The position numbers were made by a program, and so were the translations under genes. The notes beneath the pieces are model-generated. The model did no database searches. It had not been told where the DNA came from and saw only the letters and a program-made list of their open reading frames with translations. A stretch of 13,634 nucleotides of DNA. Origin: UBA2040 sp002332715 (lineage in GTDB: Bacteria > Bacteroidota > Bacteroidia > Flavobacteriales_D > Crocinitomicaceae). The DNA lies in contig JAQWUF010000044.1 of the NCBI GenBank assembly GCA_029242295.1, forward strand, positions 1-13,634, written 5' to 3'. This document shows, piece after piece, positions 1 through 7,299 of the stretch. Each line of letters starts with the position of its first letter. Within the stretch, counting starts at the first letter, position 1.

Positions 1-941
1 TAGGCAAAGAAACCGTGCAAAACTTAATTGTGCTGCGTTTTGCAAATCATCTTTTCGAGCATTCATGGAGTTCGGAAGATATAGATTCAGTTCAAATTAC
101 CGTTGCAGAAAGTTTGGGCGTAGAAAAAAGAGGCAATTATTATGACAAAAGTGGAGCTCTGCTCGATATGGTACAAAATCATTTATTGCAGTTGTTGTGC
201 TTAATTGCAATGGAACCGCCAACAAAACTAGAAGCTGAATCAGTACGAAATGAAAAATTAAAAGTCCTCAATTCACTTCGTATGTTCAACGATAAATCAG
301 TTCTTACACAAACAGCTCGAGGACAATATTCACGCGGGAAAATCAATGACGCCTCTGTTCCTTCCTATTTAGAAGACATAGACAATTATGAATCGAATAC
401 CGAGACTTTCGTCGCAATAAAGGCATTTATTGACAATTGGAGATGGAAAGGCACGCCTTTTTACATGCGCACCGGAAAACGAATGGCGAAGCGCTACTCT
501 GAAATTATTATTAATTTCAAATCAGTTCGACATAATGTATTTGATGCGAACGAAGAAATTCCAGGAAATAAATTAATTATGCGACTTCAACCTGAGGAAA
601 GAATAGAATTGGTGCAAATGACAAAATTGCCTGGCCCAGGTGGTTATCGATATCGTCCCATTAGTCTTAAGTTAGATTATGTAGATTCTTTTGAGGAAAG
701 ATTTCCAGAGGCATATGAAAGACTTATCATTGATGTATTACGCGGTCAACAGACTCTTTTTATGCACCAAAAAGAATTAGAAGCAGCTTGGAAATGGATA
801 GAATCAATTACCAATAGTTGGAAAAAAACGGGAATGAAAAATATTCTTTATCATGCAGGATCTTGGGGTCCTGGTGATCAAATTATGAACGAAAAACACA
901 AATGGTCAAAATCGAACAAAAATGATATTGAAACAATTTGA
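1..941 (+). CDS. zwf: Glucose-6-phosphate 1-dehydrogenase, 3' part (5' end outside window)
   Basis: The enzyme oxidises glucose 6-phosphate to 6-phosphogluconolactone with NAD(P)+ in the cytoplasm, the entry step to the ED and oxidative pentose phosphate routes. The frame is already open at position 3 and reads GKETVQNL, which is the end of the family's RIDHYLGKE substrate-binding motif. The N-terminal Rossmann part (roughly 180 residues) therefore lies upstream, and the GTG at 15 is an internal valine codon, not a start. Further family motifs follow: YYDKSGALLDMVQNH (the final His, codon 180-182, matches the catalytic base), FYMRTGKRM and LIMRLQPEE. The C-terminus looks complete and ends at a TGA at 939-941. 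The last 20 bp overlap pgl, which points to translational coupling. Identification is secure; coenzyme preference cannot be read from this part. Confidence 0.97.
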   Translation, partial: GKETVQNLIVLRFANHLFEHSWSSEDIDSVQITVAESLGVEKRGNYYDKSGALLDMVQNHLLQLLCLIAMEPPTKLEAESVRNEKLKVLNSLRMFNDKSVLTQTARGQYSRGKINDASVPSYLEDIDNYESNTETFVAIKAFIDNWRWKGTPFYMRTGKRMAKRYSEIIINFKSVRHNVFDANEEIPGNKLIMRLQPEERIELVQMTKLPGPGGYRYRPISLKLDYVDSFEERFPEAYERLIIDVLRGQQTLFMHQKELEAAWKWIESITNSWKKTGMKNILYHAGSWGPGDQIMNEKHKWSKSNKNDIETI

Positions 942-1596
942 TTCACAAAAAAAATTAGAGAAAAAACTCGCGAAGTACATAATAAATATTCTTCTTAATT
1001 CGATAGAAACTCGAGGAACGTCTAATATTCTTTTATCTGGAGGTAGCACTCCACTGAATCTCTACAAAACTTTAGGTTCTTATGAAATTAATTGGTCGAA
1101 AGTTAACATAGGACTGGTCGATGAAAGGTTTGTTCCTGTCAATAGCGAATTCAATAATCATTCAAAAATTAAGGACTCTCTTAATGAGAACAGTATTATG
1201 GAAATTGACGTTTTGCCAATGGTGTTAAATGATTCTAATTTTGAAGAAAATCTAAAGCATCTAACTTTGACTTATAATTCTTTTTTCTCCCACATTGATT
1301 TTTGTTTGCTCGGAATGGGTGAAGATGGACATACAGCTTCTATTTTTCCAAATGATTTAGAGTCAATTAAACTAATTGCTGACACTAATAAAAACATTGG
1401 CTCGGCATATGCTCCCAATCATCCAACAAGAAGAATAAGCTGTAATAAAACAATGTTGTCAAGTTCAACAAATAACGCATTAATGATTCTTGGTAAGAAA
1501 AAGTTAAAGATCCTGCAAAATTCAATGGATAAAGGATTGCCAATTTCAGAGTTTTCGAGTGCTAAAAATGAATTAAACGTTTATTACGCAGAATGA
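922..1596 (+). CDS. pgl: 6-phosphogluconolactonase (DevB/NagB-like type)
   Basis: This cytoplasmic enzyme hydrolyses 6-phosphoglucono-1,5-lactone to 6-phosphogluconate, the step between Zwf and Edd. The 224-residue product has the usual length for the short DevB-type enzymes. It shows their three blocks: LLSGGSTPLNLYKTL near residue 38 (phosphate-binding loop), VDERFVPVNSEFNNH near residue 66, and LLGMGEDGHTASIFP near residue 129, which carries the active-site His. The ATG at 922 lies inside the end of zwf with no purine-rich site before it. The gene ends in an ATGA overlap with edd. It sits in the middle of a zwf-pgl-edd-eda run, which supports the lactonase role over the related glucosamine-6-phosphate deaminases. 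Confidence 0.95.
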   Translation: MILKQFDSQKKLEKKLAKYIINILLNSIETRGTSNILLSGGSTPLNLYKTLGSYEINWSKVNIGLVDERFVPVNSEFNNHSKIKDSLNENSIMEIDVLPMVLNDSNFEENLKHLTLTYNSFFSHIDFCLLGMGEDGHTASIFPNDLESIKLIADTNKNIGSAYAPNHPTRRISCNKTMLSSSTNNALMILGKKKLKILQNSMDKGLPISEFSSAKNELNVYYAE

Positions 1597-3392
1597 TACA
1601 TCCAAAAATACAAGAAGTAACAACTCGAATAATTGAACGAAGTAAGGAGTCAAGAGCCCTTTATCTGTCTCAAATGCGTGCTCAATTTGACGTGGATTTC
1701 AACCGATCTCATTTGCATTGTGGCAATTTAGCTCATGCTTTTGCTGGATGTGGACCAACGGACAAAAAGAATCTATCGGAAGATATAGTGCCTAACATAG
1801 GTGTAATTACAGCATACAACGACATGCTCTCTGCACACAAAACTTTTGAGGACTATCCGCATGAATTGCGAAAATACGCTACAAAACACAACGCTGTAGT
1901 TCAAGTTGCCAGCGGTGTACCTGCCATGTGTGATGGTGTAACCCAAGGTCAAGACGGAATGGAATTGTCTCTCTTTAGCAGGGATGTAATTGCCATGTCA
2001 ACAGCAATAGGGCTTTCGCATAACATGTTTGACAGTGTTTTGAATCTCGGAATTTGCGATAAAATTGTTCCTGGACTATTGATGGGCTCCTTGAAATTTG
2101 GCCATTTGCCCGTAGCTTTTGTTCCGGGAGGACCAATGGAAACTGGGATCAGTAACGACGAAAAGGCGCGTATCAGAAGAGACTTCGCTGAAGGGAAAAT
2201 TTCGCGCGAGGAATTATTGAAAGGAGAATCTGATTCTTATCACTCTCCTGGTACTTGCACGTTCTACGGTACGGCGAATAGTAACCAAATGTTGATGGAA
2301 ATAATGGGTCTTCAGCTGCCCGGCTCTAGTTTTGTTAATCCAGGCACTCAGCTACGGTCTCTTTTAAACGAAGAAATTGTGAAGGTGATGGCTGAAAAAG
2401 CTAAATCCAAAAAATTTGAGGACGGGTTGGGTACTTTGTTGGATGAAAAGGCGATCACGAATGGAATTATTGGATTATTAGCTACTGGTGGATCTACGAA
2501 TCACACCATACATATTATTGCCATTGCCAATGCTGCGGGAATAAAAGTGAATTGGCAAGATTTTTCCGATTTGTCAAAGGTAATTCCTTTACTCACCAAA
2601 GTTTATCCGAACGGAGCAGCCGACATCAATCATTTTCATGCGGCTGGTGGAATGGGGTTCGTGATGCATACATTGTTGGAAAACAATCTTTTGCACCAAG
2701 ATGTCCATACAGTTCTTGGATTCGGATTAGAGAAATTCACCCAAGAACCAAAAATTATTAATGACCAAATACTTTGGCAGGAAGGTCAAAAATTAAGTTT
2801 AAATGAGTCTATCTTGCGTCCAGTAACTAATCCTTTCTCGAAGGAAGGTGGTTTGAGGTTCCTCCAAGGTAATATCGGGCGTTCCATTATGAAAACGTCA
2901 GCGGTTTCTGAAGAATACTTTGTTACTGAGGCTCCAGCTTTGGTTTTCAAAGAGCAAGAAGATTTCATCAAAGAATTCAAAGCGGGTAATCTTGACAAAG
3001 ATTTTGTGGCCATACTCCCTTTCCAAGGTCCCAAACAAAACGGAATGCCCGAATTACATCAATTAACTCCTTCCTTGACCATTTTGCAAAAGCGCGGATT
3101 TAAAGTGGCGCTAGTAACTGATGGCAGAATGTCTGGGGCATCGGGGAAGATTCCTGCCGCTATTCATGTTACTCCTGAGGCAAGAGATGGCGGATTAATT
3201 GGTAAAATTCGAAACGGAGATATTGTGCGAGTTGACGCTATAAGTGGTGAATTAACGTGTTTAGATAAATCTATTGAAGATCGCGAATTCGATGCAAAAG
3301 ACAATTCAACAGTATTTGGATTAGGAAGAGAATTATTTACCAATATGCGAACCTTGGTAAATTCAAGTGAAGAAGGTGCTAGTTTTTTATAA
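1593..3392 (+). CDS. edd: 6-phosphogluconate dehydratase (Entner-Doudoroff)
   Basis: Edd dehydrates 6-phosphogluconate to 2-keto-3-deoxy-6-phosphogluconate (KDPG) using an iron-sulfur cluster; it belongs to the IlvD/Edd family. The 599-residue length is close to that of the characterised enterobacterial enzyme. Conserved family blocks are visible: GVPAMCDGVTQGQDGMELS with Cys113, NLGICDKIVPGLLMG with Cys155, GTCTFYGTANSNQ with Cys222, GGSTNHTIHI, and LVTDGRMSGASGKIPAA near the C-terminus. The three cysteines fit the family's cluster ligands. The block around Cys222 and the immediate eda neighbour favour Edd over dihydroxy-acid dehydratase (IlvD). The start ATG overlaps the pgl stop by 4 bp (ATGA), and eda follows after a 6-bp gap. 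Confidence 0.96.
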   Translation: MIHPKIQEVTTRIIERSKESRALYLSQMRAQFDVDFNRSHLHCGNLAHAFAGCGPTDKKNLSEDIVPNIGVITAYNDMLSAHKTFEDYPHELRKYATKHNAVVQVASGVPAMCDGVTQGQDGMELSLFSRDVIAMSTAIGLSHNMFDSVLNLGICDKIVPGLLMGSLKFGHLPVAFVPGGPMETGISNDEKARIRRDFAEGKISREELLKGESDSYHSPGTCTFYGTANSNQMLMEIMGLQLPGSSFVNPGTQLRSLLNEEIVKVMAEKAKSKKFEDGLGTLLDEKAITNGIIGLLATGGSTNHTIHIIAIANAAGIKVNWQDFSDLSKVIPLLTKVYPNGAADINHFHAAGGMGFVMHTLLENNLLHQDVHTVLGFGLEKFTQEPKIINDQILWQEGQKLSLNESILRPVTNPFSKEGGLRFLQGNIGRSIMKTSAVSEEYFVTEAPALVFKEQEDFIKEFKAGNLDKDFVAILPFQGPKQNGMPELHQLTPSLTILQKRGFKVALVTDGRMSGASGKIPAAIHVTPEARDGGLIGKIRNGDIVRVDAISGELTCLDKSIEDREFDAKDNSTVFGLGRELFTNMRTLVNSSEEGASFL

Positions 3393-3398
3393 AGTATT

Positions 3399-3962
3399 AT
3401 GAGTCAAAACAATATCGTTGGTGTATTATCCAAACACAAAGTTGTGCCTGTGGTTACTATAAATAGTATCAACGAAGTGGATGGGATTATTCAAAAGCTT
3501 CAGATGGCTGACATGCATTGTATCGAAGTCACTTTAAGAACGGAGGTAGCTTTTCAAGCTATACAAATGATCAAAACAAAGTACGGTGATGTCATTGACG
3601 TTGGTATTGGAACTGTCGTAAATGAAGATCAAATCCAAAAAGCAATTCAAATTGGTGTTGACTTTATGGTAAGCCCCGGAATTAATTCAAATTTAGCATC
3701 TGCTTTTGAAAAAAGTGGAATTGCCTTCATTCCAGGTGTTGCCACACCAAGTGAAATTATTATGGCCATGCAATTGGGCTGGAATACCCTCAAGTTTTTT
3801 CCGGCGAATCTATTTGGTGGTATTGATGCCCTCAAAACGTATGGAAACGTATTCCCGTCTGTACAATTTTGTCCTACCGGCGGAGTAAACGAAGCAACTG
3901 CCAACGAATTCCTGAGCTTGAAAAATGTAATTTCAGTTGGTGGATCTTGGATGATGAAATAA
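3399..3962 (+). CDS. eda: KDPG/KHG aldolase, short C-terminus
   Basis: The aldolase cleaves KDPG to pyruvate and glyceraldehyde 3-phosphate and completes the ED branch. The class I aldolase signatures are intact: CIEVTLRTE with the catalytic Glu43, LKFFPA with the Schiff-base Lys132, FCPTGGV and the phosphate-binding GGSW at residues 181-184. At 187 residues it is shorter than the usual 205-213, because it stops three codons after GGSW. The C-terminal helix that the Escherichia coli enzyme carries beyond this point is missing. None of the three frames just downstream gives a convincing lost tail. All catalytic residues remain, so it is probably active, but the truncation is unusual. The start codon follows the edd stop by 6 bp, placing it as the last gene of the ED operon. 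Confidence 0.92.
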   Translation: MSQNNIVGVLSKHKVVPVVTINSINEVDGIIQKLQMADMHCIEVTLRTEVAFQAIQMIKTKYGDVIDVGIGTVVNEDQIQKAIQIGVDFMVSPGINSNLASAFEKSGIAFIPGVATPSEIIMAMQLGWNTLKFFPANLFGGIDALKTYGNVFPSVQFCPTGGVNEATANEFLSLKNVISVGGSWMMK

Positions 3963-4098
3963 GTCAGATGTAAACATGTGTCTTCGACTTCATATTGATA
4001 AGATTCCACGGTTCTAGATATATTTTATTGTAAATTTTAGAAAAAAAAAGTTATTATTGTAATTAATACAATAAGTCATAATTAACGACTTCATAACT
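3963..4098. promoter_or_regulatory. Intergenic control region between the ED operon and the glycan operon
   Basis: This 136-bp AT-rich gap is the only sizeable space between plus-strand genes in the window, so it is the likely site of a promoter for the five downstream genes. It holds the half-site TTATTGTA at 4025-4032, a nine-A tract at 4041-4049 and a palindrome at 4054-4074. A 10-bp direct repeat (CGACTTCATA) is at 3985-3994 and 4086-4095. No hairpin followed by a T-run is seen after eda, so read-through from the ED operon is possible. I see no good match to the Bacteroidota -7 box TAnnTTTG; TAAATTTT at 4031-4038 is the nearest, and it lacks a clear -33 partner. The promoter call is inferred from position only. 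Confidence 0.45.
4054..4074. promoter_or_regulatory. Palindrome TTATTGTA-N5-TACAATAA, putative operator
   Basis: Two perfect 8-bp inverted arms (4054-4061 and 4067-4074) are separated by ATTAA, and the second arm ends 24 bp before the start codon at 4099. The same half-site occurs once more in direct orientation at 4025-4032, 29 bp upstream of the first arm. Spaced dyads like this are typical binding sites for dimeric repressors or activators. No T-run follows, so it does not look like a terminator. The AT-richness raises the odds of a chance match, and no regulator gene is present to pair it with. Confidence 0.4.
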
Positions 4099-5457
4099 AT
4101 GAGATTTGTTCAAACGTGCATAAATTCCGCTGTTAAAACGGTACTTCCTATTTTTTTTGTCTCATGGTCGTTTGCTCAAACTAACATTGTTACTGTGAAG
4201 AAAACAGGGGAACAATGGGATTTGTATGTGAATGACAAACCTTTTTATGTGCTTGGTGCAGGTGGCGAAAAATTTATGGATGAAGTCGTCTCTTGTGGGG
4301 GAAACACCATACGCACCTGGGGATTAGAAAATGCGCAAGAAGTCTTAGATGAAGCTCAGAAAAAAGGATTGAAAGTCATGTTGGGTATGTGGGTTCAACA
4401 CGAACGGCATGGTTTCGATTATAACGATGAAGATAAAATTCAATCCCAAATAAACAATTTCAAATCCGGTGTTCTGAAATACAAAGACCACCCTGCCCTA
4501 TTGATGTGGGGAATTGGAAATGAATATGAATTGAATTATTCCAACACCAAAGTTTGGAAAGCAGTGAACGACATTGCCAAAATGGTTAAAGAATTGGATC
4601 CAAATCATCCAACATCTACCGTAACTGCAGGTGCGAATGCCGAAAAGGTAAAATTCATCAATGAAGTAATGACTGATATTGACATATACGGCATCAACAC
4701 CTATGGCGATATTGGAAATGTAGCGAGTGTTTTGAAAAATGGAAATTACAATGGCCCATATATGATAACAGAATGGGGCCCAAACGGACATTGGGAGTCC
4801 CCCAAGACACGCTGGGGATCATCCATCGAACAAACAAGTACAGAAAAAGCAAGTGTTTATACAGAACGCTACGAGAAATACATTTGGGGAGAAAGAAATC
4901 AATGCATAGGTTCGTTTGCCTTTCTATGGGGCCAAAAACAAGAATATACGAGTACATGGTACGGTGTATTTACGGAAGATGGCCTGCCAACCGAAGCAAT
5001 TGACGCTCTAACCTTGGATTGGTCCGGGAAGTATCCAGAAAACCGCAGCCCATCCATTGATTCGTTGAGGATGGACAACCAAACTTTTAATAAAAATGTC
5101 ATTTTAACGCCATCTCAAAAACTTAATTTCCAAGTATATTCTACCGATAAGAATACCGATAAGTTAAAATATTCTTGGGAGCTCTATCCTGAAAGTACAG
5201 ATTTGAAAACAGGAGGTGATGCAGAAAACAAGCCACCTCTGATTCCAGGTAAGTTGAAGGGTAAAAATAAATTTGAAGTAACCATGAAAGCACCTGTTAT
5301 TGAAGGTCGATATAGACTTTTTATCTCTGTGACGGACGGGAAAAAAGTAGCGTATTCAAACATCCCTTTTTATGTTCAGAATGAACTGAACGGTGACGGT
5401 ACAGTAAAAAAAGTTCAATTTATCCAACAAGACCTAAAACCTTTTAATGAGGAATAA
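4099..5457 (+). CDS. Exported clan GH-A glycoside hydrolase (GH2/GH5-like TIM barrel) with C-terminal beta-sandwich
   Basis: This is a probable secreted or periplasmic retaining glycosidase acting on a glucan or its oligosaccharides. Residues 1-27 form a signal peptide ending in SWSFAQ, without a lipobox. Residues about 30-310 read as a compact TIM barrel. IGNEYE holds a probable acid/base Glu142 at the end of strand 4 and ITEWGPNG a probable nucleophile Glu225 at strand 7, the clan GH-A arrangement. It resembles the isolated C-terminal barrel of GH2 enzymes, but no GH2 N-terminal sandwich is present. Residues about 315-440 look like an Ig/PKD-like sandwich. The final 11 bp overlap the next gene, so it is the first gene of a five-gene operon. 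The exact GH family and substrate are not readable; a GH5 or GH158-like enzyme is an alternative. Confidence 0.75.
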   Translation: MRFVQTCINSAVKTVLPIFFVSWSFAQTNIVTVKKTGEQWDLYVNDKPFYVLGAGGEKFMDEVVSCGGNTIRTWGLENAQEVLDEAQKKGLKVMLGMWVQHERHGFDYNDEDKIQSQINNFKSGVLKYKDHPALLMWGIGNEYELNYSNTKVWKAVNDIAKMVKELDPNHPTSTVTAGANAEKVKFINEVMTDIDIYGINTYGDIGNVASVLKNGNYNGPYMITEWGPNGHWESPKTRWGSSIEQTSTEKASVYTERYEKYIWGERNQCIGSFAFLWGQKQEYTSTWYGVFTEDGLPTEAIDALTLDWSGKYPENRSPSIDSLRMDNQTFNKNVILTPSQKLNFQVYSTDKNTDKLKYSWELYPESTDLKTGGDAENKPPLIPGKLKGKNKFEVTMKAPVIEGRYRLFISVTDGKKVAYSNIPFYVQNELNGDGTVKKVQFIQQDLKPFNEE

Positions 5458-7297
5458 TTTACACATTTTATTCAGTTCAACTTTGGCACTGTTTGTTATT
5501 TTGAACGCGCATACTCAAGAAGTTACAAGTGATTCTTCCAAACTTTTTGATGCCGGATCATTTCCGAAGAAGTTCGAAAATGGACTGAATAATTTGTCTG
5601 TTTCCGGAAATTATCGATTTCTAGCAAACTACACATCGATGGAAACCCAATATCCAGAATTCGGAACGGTTCCGGGTAGATTATTTATTGGAGACGATAG
5701 CCAAATTCCTCAATTGTACATGACTATTGGGGCGCGACCATCTGCACAAACTTCGTTCAGCACGGACTTATTTTTATGGACGCCTTTGTCAGGTAGCACT
5801 GCAGATTACGCCAAAGGATTAAATTTAGGTGTCAATCTCAATGGTTCACATTCAACAAAATTCGGCAACTTTTCTGTTCGAATGGGCGGAATTCATTGGT
5901 ACACTTTGACTCCCATGACATTTGCAACCAATACGGGGTACAACAGGTTCAGTTTATTTGAACGAAATCCTTGGGATCCAAACTCTAAGGATGTACTCGA
6001 TCGGTATTCAAAATTTTACAATGATGGCGCCTTAAGTCAAGATGAACGATGGGGACAACAAGCGTTTCAAGGTTTTATTTTTGAAGGAATGAAATTGCCG
6101 AAAGACTTTTCTTTTTCCTACATGTATGGAAAGTCGCAATTCAACGGCGGTGCACTCCCGAAGCCGAATAATATGATGGCGGGGAAAATTCGAAAGGATT
6201 TTAATATTGGTTTCTTTAGTTTCAATGGGATTTCAAGCAAAACATATGATGATAGTCTGACGCGGGAAACAATTGGTTATGAATTGTACACCTATGAATT
6301 TGCAATTAAATTAAAGAAAATTCACTTTTTAGCTGAAAATGGAATTGGAAGATATACGAGCCCTGATAACAAAGGAAAATGGGGACAAGCACTTGACTTA
6401 AAATTTCAATTTCAGAAAGAATTAACCTTCTTCCCTATTGAACTTCGTTTTTACCATATTAGCCCAAGAGTAATAAATAATAATGGAGTATTTTGGAATA
6501 CCTCTATCGCGGAATTTCAAGTGAATTCTGCCAATGTTTCTCCACCTGGTAGTCAAATTCCTATTATTCCTTTTGCAAGTTCATTGGTGCCCATCGGACA
6601 AATGACGAATAATCGTCAAGGAATAATTTTGAATACCGATTTGAACATTAAAAAACAAAAATTAACCATTGGATATTCTGCAGCACAAGAAATTAATGGA
6701 CTATCGGATAAAATAACATTCGGACATCAGGCGAATAACCTTGCTCTTTCTCGAATGTGGCGTTGGGCGTTTCCATCGGGTGTAGGTCCATATCAAAACC
6801 TCAGTAAAATATATAGAGGCGTGTACGAAACGGTTCAAATTACGGATTCTATTTCTGCTAAAGGATTCAATGCTATCGAGTTAAGTTTTAAGGGTAAAAT
6901 GAAAATCTTCAACCGAGAGTTGCTTTATTTTTATTTAGGTGGATTTCATTCGGTACAACGTGACTTCTCAGCTCTTCCAAAATATTCTAAAGCCGCTTAT
7001 CTCCAGAGTTACAATCATCAATTTGAATTCTACTACAAATTATTTCCAAAAATTGTACTCGCGAATTATCTAGGTTACGATAGAATAATTGCGAATCAAA
7101 ATACCGTCCTTGATTTAGATACAGGTCTGGCTAAAGACCAAACAGGTTTGAGTTATGCAATCGGATTGGATGTGCAATTATCGAAAAATACCGGTCTTTA
7201 TGTCCGTCATCGTTGGATGACTTACGAAGATGCGAATTTCTCCCTGGACAAATACAAAGGACAGGAAACCACCGTCGAACTTAAAATATATTTCTAA
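5447..7297 (+). CDS. Predicted outer-membrane beta-barrel protein, unrecognised family (616 aa)
   Basis: I do not recognise this family. A signal peptide covers about residues 1-24 (hydrophobic core FSSTLALFVILN, then AHTQ). The rest is rich in alternating polar/hydrophobic strands with aromatic girdle residues and Gly/Asn turns. It ends in ETTVELKIYF, a terminal aromatic strand typical of BAM-inserted barrels. No TonB box, plug domain or carboxypeptidase-like N-terminal domain is visible, so it is not SusC-like. Its length would suit a barrel of about 16-22 strands, which is a guess from size. The start lies 11 bp inside the preceding hydrolase gene, and the next barrel gene starts 2 bp after the stop, so both are probably made together. 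A role as a porin or surface channel for glucan oligosaccharides is inference from context. Confidence 0.7.
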   Translation: MRNNLHILFSSTLALFVILNAHTQEVTSDSSKLFDAGSFPKKFENGLNNLSVSGNYRFLANYTSMETQYPEFGTVPGRLFIGDDSQIPQLYMTIGARPSAQTSFSTDLFLWTPLSGSTADYAKGLNLGVNLNGSHSTKFGNFSVRMGGIHWYTLTPMTFATNTGYNRFSLFERNPWDPNSKDVLDRYSKFYNDGALSQDERWGQQAFQGFIFEGMKLPKDFSFSYMYGKSQFNGGALPKPNNMMAGKIRKDFNIGFFSFNGISSKTYDDSLTRETIGYELYTYEFAIKLKKIHFLAENGIGRYTSPDNKGKWGQALDLKFQFQKELTFFPIELRFYHISPRVINNNGVFWNTSIAEFQVNSANVSPPGSQIPIIPFASSLVPIGQMTNNRQGIILNTDLNIKKQKLTIGYSAAQEINGLSDKITFGHQANNLALSRMWRWAFPSGVGPYQNLSKIYRGVYETVQITDSISAKGFNAIELSFKGKMKIFNRELLYFYLGGFHSVQRDFSALPKYSKAAYLQSYNHQFEFYYKLFPKIVLANYLGYDRIIANQNTVLDLDTGLAKDQTGLSYAIGLDVQLSKNTGLYVRHRWMTYEDANFSLDKYKGQETTVELKIYF

Positions 7298-7299
7298 AT

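Noticed and set aside
15..941. zwf starting at the GTG at 15 as a complete 308-residue protein
   Set aside because: The frame is open upstream and encodes the GKET part of the conserved substrate-binding motif; the N-terminal coenzyme domain is simply outside the window.
3647..4009. Minus-strand 120-codon open frame over eda
   Set aside because: It is antisense to conserved aldolase motifs, with no recognisable protein features of its own; the same holds for other open frames antisense to or out of phase with real genes (for example 2786-3034, 4498-4791, 4773-5003).
3958..4017. Frameshifted tail restoring a normal eda C-terminus
   Set aside because: The +1 frame is open for about 19 codons, but its residues do not resemble the usual aldolase tail; kept only as an oddity of the short gene end.
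4031..4038. TAAATTTT as a Bacteroidota -7 promoter box
   Set aside because: It is one base off TAnnTTTG, but no TTTG-type -33 element sits at a fitting distance upstream and the region is AT-rich enough for chance matches.
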